DNA of 64,000 bases from Candidatus Gastranaerophilales bacterium (GCA_944325155.1 CALUYY010000008.1:1-64000); one strand, 5' to 3'; counted from the first letter of the stretch, positions 1 to 8,411 are shown. The notes: generated by a model from the letters alone, not told the origin. Made by a program: numbers and translations.

Positions 1-130
1 CATTTTTTATGCAACCTGACCTCACCAGTGATAAACATCACCCTCAATACGGTGAATGCAAGGAGGTTTAAATCCTCTCACGGGCATTTTTTAATAAGAC
101 GGGTTTTAACTTAATGCACTATATCAAAAT

Positions 131-3100
131 TTAATCGCCGAAAACAATGAACGGAAGGTTTCTATCAAGTGCGTATTCTCTTAAAAATTCGGTTCTGTTT
201 TTAACGGATAATTCGCCCTGTGTGCCAAAACCTTGTTCATGGCCTTTGATTTCATCTCTTTTTAGAAATTCAAGAGGGTTATCTATTTTCTCATTATAAT
301 CAATGCTGTATGCAAAAACGGCCATGGGGGGTTTGGGGTTTGAAACATACATTTCGTTGTATTCTCTTTCGCCTTTTCTTGTATTTGAATTAATTGAAGC
401 AAAAGCTTTGATTAATTTTTCTCTTGTTTCATCGGGTTCAATTTCCCCTAAGCTTTTATTTTCATTTTCTTTTACAAATTCAATATATTCTTCATCGGAT
501 AAATTAAGCGCTTCTTTAATTAAGTTTGATATATAGAGTCTGTCATGTTCTCTGTATCCGCCGAAGATATAGTTTTCTTTAAAGTTATTTATATCTTTTC
601 CGCATCCTGAGCCTGAATCCGTATCGCCGCCGCCATGGATATATTTTGTATCAACGTCAAGTAAAATACCCTGGGGTCTAAAAAATCTGTATTTTGATTC
701 TGGGCGCTCGGTGTAGCTTACCGATAACAGAGCATCCGAATTAATTAAAGGGAATGCGTCAAAATTAATTAACTGGTTTGAATAATCAAGTCCGTGGGCA
801 ATAAATTTTATATTTCCCGTGTCAACTTCTTCACCTGTGCTTGTTGTTGTTTTAATTCCTTTTGAAATTGAACCTTTCGGGAAACCGATTTTTTCCCATG
901 TTTCATTTTCGACTTCATTGAATTTAACTACGACAAGTCCGTCATCATCAACATATATTCCTTTATAATTCGTTGAACCGTCGGGGTTCACCATAAGATT
1001 TTGTTTTATTCTGTCTGCGGAGGGAATTTTTGTAACGGGAAGCATTGGCTGTGATTTTTTAAGTTCGTCTATATATCCTTTTAATTTTTCGGTATAATAA
1101 TCGCAAGCTTCGCCGAAGCTTCTTACATTTCCTTCAAAATCAACTCTTGATTTTCCTTCTTTTTTATCATGGAAAGAATCATCGAATTTAACCGCTTTAA
1201 GGTCTGCATGGGAGAATATGTTTAATAAATCTAAAATGTTATCATGTCTTAAATCATAAGCTGTTGATTTAAGCCTTTTTTCAAGCTCTTTTTTATTATC
1301 GGCGCTGTTTACATATCCGAGCCACTCGTGGTTTTTAATTAAAGTATAGAGTTTAATTTCTTCATCACGGCTGAGATTGAATTTCTTTGCAATAAAATAT
1401 GTATCGAATGCGCCCTCGCTTGCATGGGTTTTATCGGTATGACCTTCTATTTTTGTTATATCATGCATTAAGGAAGCTAAAAGCATTAACTTTTTATCGG
1501 AATCATTTAATTGATTAAATCTTTCATCCCGTGAAATTTTCTGCATAACTTTAAGGGAATGAGAAAAGATATCATAATTATGAGAGCCTTTTGTTTCAAG
1601 ACCTTCGTTTCCCGCCTGAACTTTTCCTATTAACCCGTGGATTTCGGGAAGATATTTTGCAATTTCATTTAAGCTTTCTTCAATGTCAGAGTTAGAGCAT
1701 TTTATTTTGTTTTGTTCAGAAAACCTTATTACATAAGGTCTTACTTTTCCGACTGTTTCTTTTGTAATGGGGTCTGTTATTTGTGCAAGTTTTTTACCGT
1801 TATTTAAGTTAACGGGGTATCCTGAAATTGCAAAGCCCGTTTTTGTTCTTCTGTTATGGTGAAGTTCAAAACCGAAGTAATCGTATAGTTTTTGTCTTTC
1901 GTTTCTTGAAAGCCCTTTTACGTTGGATAAAATATCTTGAATAAATTCATCCCTTGAATATTCCTGAACTATATTAAGGTTATTAAATTCTTCATCCGAT
2001 AATTTTGCAAGGCTGTCTGAAAGTGAGGTTAATTCTTTATTAAATTTATTTGCTTCATCATCGTTTAATACATTTGTTTCGATACCTAATGATCTTACAA
2101 TAGAAGGAAGTATTGAACAGTATTCTTCTTTATTATCGGGGATAAGGGGAAACATTTTTTTAATTGTTTCGCTTTTATTAAAAAGGTCAGTGTTTGATGA
2201 AACAAGATTTCTTAAGAAATCTCTTTTTTGATAAATGGGAATTTCGTTGATGTTTGTTTTTCCGTATACATCAATAAATTTTGCGGCAATTGCGGTATCA
2301 AGGGAAGATAATTTTGAAGCTTCCTTATATCCTATTGTTTTATTTAACGCTTTTAATTCGCTTAAAGATACCTTATTATTTTTATCTAAAAGCGTAAGCA
2401 TTTGCTTTGGAAGAATTTCCATTTTTTCATAGTTATCAAAAAAGTTAATAATGCGCTTCGCTTCTTCTTCTGAACCCGCCATTGAAACTATTCTGCCTGC
2501 TGCGTCCATAAAATCAGGGTTGTTTGTTAATCTTTCATCGGATAAAATGCGGTTTGCAACTTCGGCTTGTTCTTTTGTTTCTGTATTGCGCAAAATATCA
2601 CCCGCATATTTCATAAAATCATGGTTATTTATTAAACTTTCATCGGATAAGATTTTATCTGCCGGCTGAAGCTGGTATTGATTGCTTACCGCAGCTATAA
2701 TACCACCCGCATATTTCATAAAATCATGGTTATTTATTAATCTTTCATCGGATAAGATTTTATCTGCCGGCTGAAGCTGGTATTGATTGCTTACCGCAGC
2801 TATAATACCGCCCGAAAAATTTTCCATAAATTCTTTATTGCCGCATAATTTTTCATCGGATAAGATTTTATCAAGAAAATTAAATCTTACGCCTTCATCT
2901 TGCTTATTTAAGACAATGTGTGAAAAATTTGTCATAATATTTGTGTTAAATGCATTTTCATCGGATAAAATACGTTCTGCAAGCCTGTATTGCTCAAAAT
3001 TGCGTGCTTGGTTTATTGAAAAAACAATTCCACGCTGAAAGAACGGATTTAAAACAAGGTTATCCCGTGTATCATCCGCAAAAATACCGTTTTCGTCCTG

Positions 3101-3643
3101 TTTTATATGCGACAATATTTTGTCAAGAAACATCATATTTAATTTATACTGCTCGGTTGTTTTTATTCCTGAAAGCATTTTATGTATACAATACGTTAAT
3201 TCGGAGTTATCTGTATACCTTTTATCGGATAATAATTTATCCAGAAACATTATTTTTGCTTCGGCCTGTTCTTTTGTAGTTACGTTTTTAATAATTGAAG
3301 CTGTACCTTCTATAAAATCAGGGTTACTGAATAATCTTTCATCCGATAAAATCTTTTTTGCAAGCGGGATATTAAATTCGTTTAGTTCAACACCTTGAAA
3401 TGCATTTTTAATATCTTCTTCGGTTATTTCTTTTGCGGATGTTTCGGTTTCATTTGCTTCATTTTCTTTCGTATCAACGGCGCCTCTAAAATGAACCATT
3501 GAGCGCCCAAGAGCTTCAAGCGGATGATCGGTTTTAAGATAATCAATTTCTTTAGAATATTTGTTATCCTGGTCTTTTAATTTTTCATCGGCTTTTTTGC
3601 CGTTAAAATCACTAAAGCCCGAACCTTCAACTTTAATTGACAT
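131..3643 (-). CDS. Large repeat protein with HD domain (1170 aa)
   Basis: I do not recognise a named family for the whole protein. Residues about 80-420 are degenerate repeats of roughly 30-36 residues, each carrying a core like ILSDERL followed by a D-F-M/I segment. A central part (about 680-830) looks like an HD phosphohydrolase domain: HSLKVM, then LASLMHDITKIEGH, then a later NHEW and HADLKA, which matches the spaced His/His-Asp/Asp pattern. The last 300 residues have no family I can name. There is no signal peptide or membrane segment, so it is probably cytosolic or exported without a classical signal. The start is preceded by AGGA at good spacing. Two repeat units are nearly identical at DNA level, so the array is still expanding. 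The N-terminus contains FNGKK, resembling the F-x-G motif seen in other proteins here. Existence as a gene is secure; function is unknown. Confidence 0.85.
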   Translation of the reverse strand: MSIKVEGSGFSDFNGKKADEKLKDQDNKYSKEIDYLKTDHPLEALGRSMVHFRGAVDTKENEANETETSAKEITEEDIKNAFQGVELNEFNIPLAKKILSDERLFSNPDFIEGTASIIKNVTTKEQAEAKIMFLDKLLSDKRYTDNSELTYCIHKMLSGIKTTEQYKLNMMFLDKILSHIKQDENGIFADDTRDNLVLNPFFQRGIVFSINQARNFEQYRLAERILSDENAFNTNIMTNFSHIVLNKQDEGVRFNFLDKILSDEKLCGNKEFMENFSGGIIAAVSNQYQLQPADKILSDERLINNHDFMKYAGGIIAAVSNQYQLQPADKILSDESLINNHDFMKYAGDILRNTETKEQAEVANRILSDERLTNNPDFMDAAGRIVSMAGSEEEAKRIINFFDNYEKMEILPKQMLTLLDKNNKVSLSELKALNKTIGYKEASKLSSLDTAIAAKFIDVYGKTNINEIPIYQKRDFLRNLVSSNTDLFNKSETIKKMFPLIPDNKEEYCSILPSIVRSLGIETNVLNDDEANKFNKELTSLSDSLAKLSDEEFNNLNIVQEYSRDEFIQDILSNVKGLSRNERQKLYDYFGFELHHNRRTKTGFAISGYPVNLNNGKKLAQITDPITKETVGKVRPYVIRFSEQNKIKCSNSDIEESLNEIAKYLPEIHGLIGKVQAGNEGLETKGSHNYDIFSHSLKVMQKISRDERFNQLNDSDKKLMLLASLMHDITKIEGHTDKTHASEGAFDTYFIAKKFNLSRDEEIKLYTLIKNHEWLGYVNSADNKKELEKRLKSTAYDLRHDNILDLLNIFSHADLKAVKFDDSFHDKKEGKSRVDFEGNVRSFGEACDYYTEKLKGYIDELKKSQPMLPVTKIPSADRIKQNLMVNPDGSTNYKGIYVDDDGLVVVKFNEVENETWEKIGFPKGSISKGIKTTTSTGEEVDTGNIKFIAHGLDYSNQLINFDAFPLINSDALLSVSYTERPESKYRFFRPQGILLDVDTKYIHGGGDTDSGSGCGKDINNFKENYIFGGYREHDRLYISNLIKEALNLSDEEYIEFVKENENKSLGEIEPDETREKLIKAFASINSNTRKGEREYNEMYVSNPKPPMAVFAYSIDYNEKIDNPLEFLKRDEIKGHEQGFGTQGELSVKNRTEFLREYALDRNLPFIVFGD
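2601..2810. repeat. 105-bp tandem duplication inside the repeat protein gene
   Basis: Two head-to-tail copies (2601-2705 and 2706-2810) differ at about two positions out of 105. They encode a 35-residue unit, so the duplication is in frame. The rest of the protein's repeats are much more diverged, so this copy pair is recent. Confidence 0.9.
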
Positions 3644-3728
3644 GAGTTAATCCTAAAAAAACTTTCCTTCTTATAAAAAAAATCGGCAAGATACCCCATA
3701 AACTGTAATTATTGTTACATATTGAAAC

Positions 3729-3760
3729 AAAAAACCCCGCCATTTAGCGGGGTGTTTTTT
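3729..3760 (-). terminator. Intrinsic terminator downstream of the 3776-4969 gene
   Basis: Stem CCCCGC/GCGGGG with a 6-base loop, followed on the minus strand by TTTTTTG. The plus strand also has a T-run, so it may act in both directions. It sits just past the stop of the minus-strand coiled-coil gene and before the start of the next minus-strand gene. Confidence 0.85.
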
Positions 3761-3775
3761 ATAAAACATATATTT

Positions 3776-4969
3776 TTAATCAAACTCTGGGAAAAATCTG
3801 TATCCCATCTCCTGTAAAATTTCCCACTTGATTGATTGTTTTTTATTTAACATTGAATCAAATTTTTCAAGCTGTTTATTATAATAAGAATCCCTTTCTC
3901 TATAAAGAACTTCAAGCTCCTTATCCAGTTTTTTTAATTTTTTCTGCTGCTCTTTAACGGCAATTTTACTCCTTTTAACCATTTTTGCTTCTTGTTCTTT
4001 TTTATTGATTTGTTTTGTGTATTCGTTTAATTTTGATGTGGTTTTATAATAAAACACACTGAATTTTTCATTCTGTTTATCACTGAATTGCAAAAATTCA
4101 TTCACGCTTACCGCATTTTTATCAATATCTTCATAAGTTAAATTTTTTCTGTAAACCTTAACTTCGTTATCAATAATACCGTTTTGCGCCTGATTTGTTT
4201 CAATTTTATCTTCTTTTATATCTTCATTTGTTTCTTTTATATTTGAAACTTCTTTTTCATCCGTTGTCGGTGTTGTTTCTTCTTTTTTCGGCTCTGTTTG
4301 TGTTTCTGTCTGTTCTTTTGGAACAATTTCTTTTATATCTTCCTCTGTATTTTCTTTTATTTCTTCATTTTGAACGTTATTATCGGTTGTATCAATTGTT
4401 TCTTTTGTATCCGAAACTTCTTTTATACCTTCTTCAACCGAAGCTTCTTCTTTTAATTCTTCTTTTTCTTCTTTTGGTTTTTCAATTTGTTCTTCTTTTT
4501 CTTCCGTAATTTTTTTATCGGGTTCAGCGCTTGCTTCCGGTTCGGTTTTTTCTTGTGTTTGAACTTTATTTTCTATATCCGGCGTAATTTCTTCTTTTAA
4601 TTCTTTTTGATTGTTTTTTTCCTGTTCTTTTAATAATTTCTCATTTTCTTTTGCCTGTTTCTTTTCAAGCTTTGCCTGTTCTTTTTTTTGTTCTTCAAGA
4701 AGTTTTGCTTCTTCTTTTTGTTTTTCTTCAAGAAGCTTGGCGTCTTTTTTTGCCTGTTTTTCTTTTTGTTTTTCAAGCTTCTTTGCTTCTTTTAAAGCTT
4801 TTTTATCAACTTTTTTTGCTTCCTGCTGCATTTTGGTGTCATCAATCATCACGGCTTCTTTTTCTTCCGATTTTAAAACTTTTTTATCTTCGTTTTGCGC
4901 AAAACTTTGAATGTTGGACGCAAAAAGCATTAATGATGCCATCATGGCAACTAATAAACTCTTTTTCAT
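3776..4969 (-). CDS. Exported Lys/Glu-rich coiled-coil protein
   Basis: The first 25 residues form a signal peptide: MKKS, then a hydrophobic stretch, ending near SFAQ. Residues about 30-135 are almost pure Lys/Glu/Ala/Leu with repeated LLEEQKK and EAKK motifs, a long charged helix resembling the central region of TolA. Residues 135-275 are acidic, Thr/Glu-rich and probably disordered. The last 110 residues (KLNEYTKQINKKE onward) are again coiled coil. The start has AAAGGAAG at ordinary spacing. Its own terminator lies just downstream. It probably spans the periplasm or acts as a scaffold; that is inference from composition alone. No enzymatic motif is visible and I recognise no named family. 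Confidence 0.8.
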   Translation of the reverse strand: MKKSLLVAMMASLMLFASNIQSFAQNEDKKVLKSEEKEAVMIDDTKMQQEAKKVDKKALKEAKKLEKQKEKQAKKDAKLLEEKQKEEAKLLEEQKKEQAKLEKKQAKENEKLLKEQEKNNQKELKEEITPDIENKVQTQEKTEPEASAEPDKKITEEKEEQIEKPKEEKEELKEEASVEEGIKEVSDTKETIDTTDNNVQNEEIKENTEEDIKEIVPKEQTETQTEPKKEETTPTTDEKEVSNIKETNEDIKEDKIETNQAQNGIIDNEVKVYRKNLTYEDIDKNAVSVNEFLQFSDKQNEKFSVFYYKTTSKLNEYTKQINKKEQEAKMVKRSKIAVKEQQKKLKKLDKELEVLYRERDSYYNKQLEKFDSMLNKKQSIKWEILQEMGYRFFPEFD

Positions 4970-5019
4970 AAAAACTTCCTTTTACTCTTTTACAAAAAGA
5001 TAATAGCATATTTTTGCAT

Positions 5020-5160
5020 AAAAAAAACTCCCGTAATCTGGGAGTAAATCTTTAATAGGAAGGGAAGGTTAGGAAGTTAGGTTGTGTGAAAATCTATGTA
5101 GTGTTTGATTAAGTTTCTTAATATCTCGTTAGTTTAAATTAAATGTTTGTTTTTCAACTT
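5020..5160 (-). ncRNA. Candidate small RNA (or attenuated leader) with C-rich segment
   Basis: On the minus strand a perfect 6-bp stem ACTCCC/GGGAGT (5027-5045) is followed by eight T residues, a textbook intrinsic terminator. No coding region lies upstream on that strand; the nearest gene there starts far away in the other direction. Just before the stem, 5056-5092 is a C-rich stretch with repeated CTTCC/CCTAAC units that could pair with purine-rich Shine-Dalgarno sequences. The 5' end is not defined; I see only weak AT-rich promoter candidates near 5130-5220. Alternatively this is a prematurely terminated leader of the 3776-4969 gene. The 4970-5353 gap holds nothing else I can support. Confidence 0.4.
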
Positions 5161-5353
5161 ACATTAATATAAAGTATATTTAGTATATATAATTGCTATA
5201 CTCATTATATATTGTTACAATTCTTAATAATGTTTTTTTAAAAAAACCGAATGCATTGAATGATTGATTTTGACGCTTTAATGTTTACATTCGGGCGTTT
5301 TGTATGAGATACTTATAAATAGTGATAACTTTTATAAGGAAAAATTCAGCAAC

Positions 5354-6448
5354 ATGATTATTGAAGAAATTCTTGAACTTACGGTCCAAAAGAAAGCATC
5401 CGACCTTCATATAAGTTCATATCTGCCCCCCGTTTTACGTATTGACGGCGAACTCATAAGAACAAATCTTCCCGTATTGTCGCCCGAAGACGTTGAAACG
5501 CTTTTATTCCCGATTTTAACAAACGAACAAAGAAGAACGCTTGAGCAAACCTGGGAACTGGACTTTGGCTACGGATTGCACGGTATCGGACGTTTCAGGG
5601 TAAACATTTATAAAGATAAAGGAAATTATGCGGCTGCATTCAGAACGGTTAACTCAACCCCGCCGACATTTGAAAGCCTCGGATTGCCCGAGGTCGTTAA
5701 AACGGTAGCGGGGCGCCCGAGAGGTTTAATTCTCGTAACGGGTCCTACCGGTTCCGGTAAATCAACAACGCTTGCCGCTATGATAGATTACATTAATTCA
5801 ACAAGAACCGAACACATTCTTACAATGGAAGACCCCATAGAATTTGTTCATACCTCCAAAAAAAGTATCGTTCACCAGAGAGAACTGGGGCAAGACACAA
5901 GAAGTATGGCAAATGCGCTTCGCTCCGCTCTTCGTGAAGACCCTGACGTTATACTGGTAGGTGAGATGAGGGACCTTGAAACCATAGGTCTGGCGCTTAC
6001 GGCGGCAGAAACGGGCCACCTTGTAATGGGAACATTGCACACATCATCCGCCGCACAAACAATTGACCGTATTGTTGACGTTTTCCCCGAAGGACAACAA
6101 CAGCAGATACGTTTGCAATTATCAAACAGTTTAATTGCGGTATTTTCGCAAACACTTCTTCAAAAACTCTCCGATGACGGCGTAACAAGAAAAGGACGTG
6201 TTATGGCGCAGGAGATAATGCTTGTAACCGGAGCTATCGCAAACTTAATCCGTGAGCAAAAAACGGCACAGATTTATTCATCTCTGCAAACGGGAACCTC
6301 CCTCGGTATGCAGACATTGGATATGGCGCTGAGGGATCTTGTGCTTGCAAAAAAAGTTGACCCGCAGGATGCTCTTGCAAAATCAACCCACCCGGACGAG
6401 CTTAGAAGAATGCTCGGAATGCAGGTTGAAAGCCAAAAACTTTATTAA
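5354..6448 (+). CDS. pilT: Type IV pilus retraction ATPase PilT
   Basis: A 364-aa PilT/GspE secretion ATPase that powers pilus depolymerisation and twitching at the cytoplasmic base of the type IV pilus. The N-terminus reads ASDLHIS, typical of PilT. A Walker A GPTGSGKST lies near residue 130, followed by the Asp box (TMEDPIEFVH), Walker B region (DPDVILVGEMRD) and His box (GHLVMGTLHTSSA). The C-terminal segment ANLIREQKTAQIYS corresponds to the PilT AIRNLIRE retraction motif. The open frame extends upstream to a TTG at 5300, but the ATG at 5354 aligns with family starts and has AAGGA 13 bases before it. No other pilus assembly gene is adjacent. A strong terminator follows. Confidence 0.95.
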   Translation: MIIEEILELTVQKKASDLHISSYLPPVLRIDGELIRTNLPVLSPEDVETLLFPILTNEQRRTLEQTWELDFGYGLHGIGRFRVNIYKDKGNYAAAFRTVNSTPPTFESLGLPEVVKTVAGRPRGLILVTGPTGSGKSTTLAAMIDYINSTRTEHILTMEDPIEFVHTSKKSIVHQRELGQDTRSMANALRSALREDPDVILVGEMRDLETIGLALTAAETGHLVMGTLHTSSAAQTIDRIVDVFPEGQQQQIRLQLSNSLIAVFSQTLLQKLSDDGVTRKGRVMAQEIMLVTGAIANLIREQKTAQIYSSLQTGTSLGMQTLDMALRDLVLAKKVDPQDALAKSTHPDELRRMLGMQVESQKLY

Positions 6449-6470
6449 TAAATCAAAATTAAATCATTAT

Positions 6471-6501
6471 GCCGCCCAAAAACATTAAGGGCGGTTTTTT
6501 A
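6471..6501 (+). terminator. Intrinsic terminator after pilT
   Basis: CCGCCC (6472-6477) pairs with GGGCGG (6489-6494) and is followed at once by TTTTTT. It isolates pilT from the ribosomal/sec operon. Confidence 0.9.
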
Positions 6502-6564
6502 TTTTAAAAAACGTTAAAATTGGTTAAAAACCATGGTTTTATGCGCTTTACAAAAAATATGTTC

Positions 6565-6600
6565 TTGTTAGAATTAAATTATTATATAAGATAAAATGAT
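6565..6600 (+). promoter_or_regulatory. Candidate promoter of the rpmG-secE-nusG-rplKA operon
   Basis: TTGTTA followed after about 16 bases by TAAGAT, in the gap between the pilT terminator and rpmG. It is the only credible sigma-70-like pair before the operon. The exact -10 register is uncertain because the stretch is AT-rich. Confidence 0.45.
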
Positions 6601-6602
6601 TA

Positions 6603-6626
6603 AAATGTCCTTTAAGGGGCATTTTT
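6603..6626 (+). promoter_or_regulatory. Leader hairpin upstream of rpmG, possible attenuator
   Basis: AAATGTCC (6603-6610) pairs over 8 bp, including one G-T, with GGGCATTT (6617-6624). It is followed by a short T stretch, about 30 bases before the rpmG start and after the candidate promoter. It could terminate part of the transcripts or just structure the leader. Confidence 0.4.
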
Positions 6627-6654
6627 AATTGACAAAATAAAGGAGAGCTTTTAA

Positions 6655-6822
6655 ATGGGCATCAAAGGAAAAAATGACAGAATGGTTGTTCTTGCTTGCG
6701 AAGACTGCAAAGAAAGAAACTATACGACAACAAAAAACAAAAAAACTTTAAAAGAAAGAATGGAACTTAAAAAATACTGCTCCAGATGCAACAGACATAC
6801 GGTGCATAAAGAAACAAAATAA
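6655..6822 (+). CDS. rpmG: 50S ribosomal protein L33 (bL33)
   Basis: A 55-aa protein beginning [10 protein letters not shown]. It has the two Cys pairs of the zinc-binding form (CEDC, then CSRC near residues 42-45) and the conserved end HTVHKETK. It belongs to the large ribosomal subunit near the E site. AGGAG sits 9-10 bases before the ATG. It is first in the cluster rpmG - tRNA-Trp - secE - nusG - rplK - rplA, an arrangement common in bacteria. Both cysteine pairs are kept, so this is the Zn-dependent (C+) form. Confidence 0.95.
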   Translation: MGIKGKNDRMVVLACEDCKERNYTTTKNKKTLKERMELKKYCSRCNRHTVHKETK

Positions 6823-6825
6823 GCT

Positions 6826-6855
6826 TTTACCTTATGCATTTTTGCATAAGGTAAA
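6826..6855 (+). promoter_or_regulatory. 13-bp hairpin between rpmG and tRNA-Trp
   Basis: TTTACCTTATGCA pairs perfectly with TGCATAAGGTAAA around a 4-T loop. No T-run follows, so it is unlikely to be an efficient terminator. A processing site or 3'-end stabiliser for rpmG mRNA upstream of the tRNA is more plausible. Confidence 0.6.
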
Positions 6856-6873
6856 CTTAAAAACCCTCTTTAT

Positions 6874-6946
6874 GCGTCCTTAGTTCAGTTGGTAGAACGT
6901 CGGTCTCCAAAACCGGATGTCGAGGGTTCGAGTCCTTCAGGGCGCG
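6874..6946 (+). tRNA. trpT: tRNA-Trp (anticodon CCA)
   Basis: A 73-nt cloverleaf. Acceptor GCGTCCT pairs with AGGGCGC with one G-U, and the discriminator is G. The D arm contains AGTTGGTAGA, the anticodon loop is CTCCAAA (CCA), and the T arm has GGTTCGAGT. The terminal CCA is not encoded. It lies 23 bases before secE, the common trpT-secE-nusG order. It decodes UGG only. Confidence 0.97.
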
Positions 6947-6969
6947 ATTTTAAAAAAAGGTAAGTAAAA

Positions 6970-7197
6970 ATGGCAAACGCTCAAAAAACAAAAAATAACG
7001 AAAAAAAATCTTTATCGGACGGGCTTGTAACATATTTCAAAGGCGTTAAATCCGAATGGGGAAAAGTTACATGGCCTGAAAAAAATCAGATAGTCGTTGA
7101 AACTCTGATTGTAGTTTTTGTTGTTGCGGCATTTACCGTTGCGGTTTATCTTATGGATATTATTTTTAAAGGTCTGTTGGGATTAATCGCCAAATAG
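6970..7197 (+). CDS. secE: Preprotein translocase subunit SecE
   Basis: A 75-aa minimal SecE. A charged N-terminus is followed by the conserved amphipathic segment VKSEWGKVTWPEKNQ and one transmembrane helix (VETLIVVFVVAAFTVAVYLMD). It clamps SecY in the SecYEG channel. The single-TM form is usual outside Enterobacteria. The start is preceded by AAAGGTAAG. secY is in this same window, in the rpsE-map cluster, about 40 kb away. Confidence 0.96.
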   Translation: MANAQKTKNNEKKSLSDGLVTYFKGVKSEWGKVTWPEKNQIVVETLIVVFVVAAFTVAVYLMDIIFKGLLGLIAK

Positions 7198-7222
7198 AAT
7201 ATTAGAAAATTAAAGGTATATT

Positions 7223-7834
7223 ATGGCTGAGAAAGAAAATAACATTCCGAACGAAGATGAAAACCTTAATACGGAAGTTCAATCTTCAAAACAAGAAAAA
7301 GATGACGCTCCCAAAAAAAGATGGTACGTCGTTCATACATACTCGGGACACGAAAACAAGGTAAAAGTTAACCTTGAAAAACGTATCGAATATATGAATA
7401 TGGGCGAAAAAATCTTCAGGGTTGAAGTTCCGCAAAAAACAATAACACAGGTTAAAGGCGGAAAGAAAACCGAAAAAGAAGAAAAAATCTTCCCCGGATA
7501 CGTTCTTGTTGAAATGATTATGGATGACGACTCCTGGTATGTTGTAAGACACACGGCAGGCGTTACCAAATTTGTGGGCTCATCCAAAAAACCGATACCC
7601 GCCAAAGATTCGGAAATCAAAAAAATTATCCACAGAGGACAAAGCCAGGTTCAAAAAATCGAGCTTGATGTTAAGGTGGGCGACAAAGTCAGAATTATCT
7701 CGGGACCTTTTGCGGAATTTATCGGCGACATTGCGGAAGTTTATCCCGATAAGTCAAAATTAAGGGCAATGGTTTCAATCTTCGGACGTGAAACCCCCGT
7801 CGAACTTGAATACAAACAAATACAAAAAGTTTAA
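7223..7834 (+). CDS. nusG: Transcription termination/antitermination factor NusG
   Basis: A 203-aa NusG. After a charged about 33-residue N-terminal extension comes the NGN domain (KKRWYVVHTYSGHENKVK) with the RNA polymerase-binding face. The KOW domain follows (VKVGDKVRIISGPFAEFIG), ending in GRETPVELEY. It binds the polymerase clamp and links transcription to translation or Rho. It follows secE by 25 bases, with AAAGG before the start. The hydrophilic extension (Asn/Glu/Lys-rich) is longer than in E. coli NusG. Confidence 0.97.
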   Translation: MAEKENNIPNEDENLNTEVQSSKQEKDDAPKKRWYVVHTYSGHENKVKVNLEKRIEYMNMGEKIFRVEVPQKTITQVKGGKKTEKEEKIFPGYVLVEMIMDDDSWYVVRHTAGVTKFVGSSKKPIPAKDSEIKKIIHRGQSQVQKIELDVKVGDKVRIISGPFAEFIGDIAEVYPDKSKLRAMVSIFGRETPVELEYKQIQKV

Positions 7835-7855
7835 ATATAAAAACAAAAGATAAAA

Positions 7856-7909
7856 CGTGGAAGGGTTAAAAACTTTGCCAAAGTTTAAAAATAAGCCCGA
7901 TTGACCACA
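7856..7909 (+). promoter_or_regulatory. Probable ribosomal protein L1 binding site in the rplK leader
   Basis: GTGG (7857-7860) pairs with CCAC (7905-7908). Inside this, GGGTT pairs with AAGCCC, giving two short helices around an asymmetric internal loop ending GATTGA. This matches the L1 site of 23S rRNA (GTGGGAGG...TACCAC) and the L1 operator in L11-L1 operons. A perfect 7-bp hairpin AAACTTT/AAAGTTT (7870-7886) forms the distal arm. L1 encoded downstream would repress translation here; that is established for the family and inferred for this site. Confidence 0.65.
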
Positions 7910-7925
7910 GAAAGGAAGAAAAATA

Positions 7926-8360
7926 ATGGCACCAACAAACAAAAAAGTTACAGGGAAAATCAAGCTTCAAATCGAAGCGGGGAAAGCCAATCCTTCACCT
8001 CCCGTAGGGCCTGCATTAGGTCAAAAAGGTGTAAACATTATGGACTTTTGCAAGCAGTTCAATGAAAGAACGGCTTCAATGGCAGGTTATATTATTCCTG
8101 TCGTAATTGATGTATACGAAGACAGAAGCTTTACTTTCGTTACAAAATCACCTCCGGCAGCAGTTTTAATCAAAAAAGCAATCAACCTTGCAAAAGGTTC
8201 GGCTGCACCGAACAAAACAAAAGTCGGACAAATTTCCCAAGCACAATTGGAAGAAATTGCAAAAACAAAAATGCAAGACCTTAACGCCACAACACTTGAA
8301 GCTGCGGTTGAAATGATTAAAGGAACCGCAAGAGCAATGGGCGTTACAGTTAGTGAATAA
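7926..8360 (+). CDS. rplK: 50S ribosomal protein L11 (uL11)
   Basis: A 144-aa uL11. The N-terminal domain has the Pro-rich [24 protein letters not shown] hallmark (only partly quoted by families), and the C-terminal RNA-binding domain holds [15 protein letters not shown] and [10 protein letters not shown]. It forms the GTPase-associated centre with 23S rRNA. AAAGGAAG lies 8-10 bases before the ATG. It sits between two L1-like RNA elements, so its translation is probably coupled to L1 supply. Confidence 0.97.
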   Translation: MAPTNKKVTGKIKLQIEAGKANPSPPVGPALGQKGVNIMDFCKQFNERTASMAGYIIPVVIDVYEDRSFTFVTKSPPAAVLIKKAINLAKGSAAPNKTKVGQISQAQLEEIAKTKMQDLNATTLEAAVEMIKGTARAMGVTVSE

Positions 8361-8361
8361 T

Positions 8362-8395
8362 CGTCGGGAGGCAGTTAAACTGCCGTTTGTACCGC
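8362..8395 (+). promoter_or_regulatory. Second L1-type element in the rplK-rplA spacer
   Basis: CGGGAGGCAG, a short loop, then CTGCC, GTTTGTA and CCG. Five base pairs (GGCAG/CTGCC) are stacked on an outer CGG/CCG helix with the unpaired GA and GTTTGTA segments. The pattern GGGAGGC...GCC...TACC mirrors the L1-binding stalk of 23S rRNA closely. It lies between the rplK stop and rplA start. Confidence 0.6.
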
Positions 8396-8411
8396 AAGAA
8401 ATGGAGATAAA

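Noticed and set aside
1-92. T-arm-like hairpin (GGAGG-TTTAAAT-CCTCT) followed by CACGGGCA, resembling a tRNA 3' end
   Set aside because: No matching 5' acceptor (GCCCGTG) or D arm is found at any normal tRNA distance, and the conserved C of the T loop is missing. The left edge is cut, so a larger RNA cannot be ruled out.
4195-4971. Open frames rich in Phe/Leu opposite the coiled-coil gene
   Set aside because: They are antisense shadows of Lys/Glu codons (AAA/GAA read as TTT/TTC).
5300-5353. TTG start for PilT
   Set aside because: The added 18 residues have no family match, and AAGGA precedes the inner ATG at 5354.
6874-6946. UGA read as Trp in this organism
   Set aside because: Only the CCA-anticodon tRNA-Trp is seen, genes use TGG, no in-frame TGA interrupts conserved proteins, and one gene stops with TGA.
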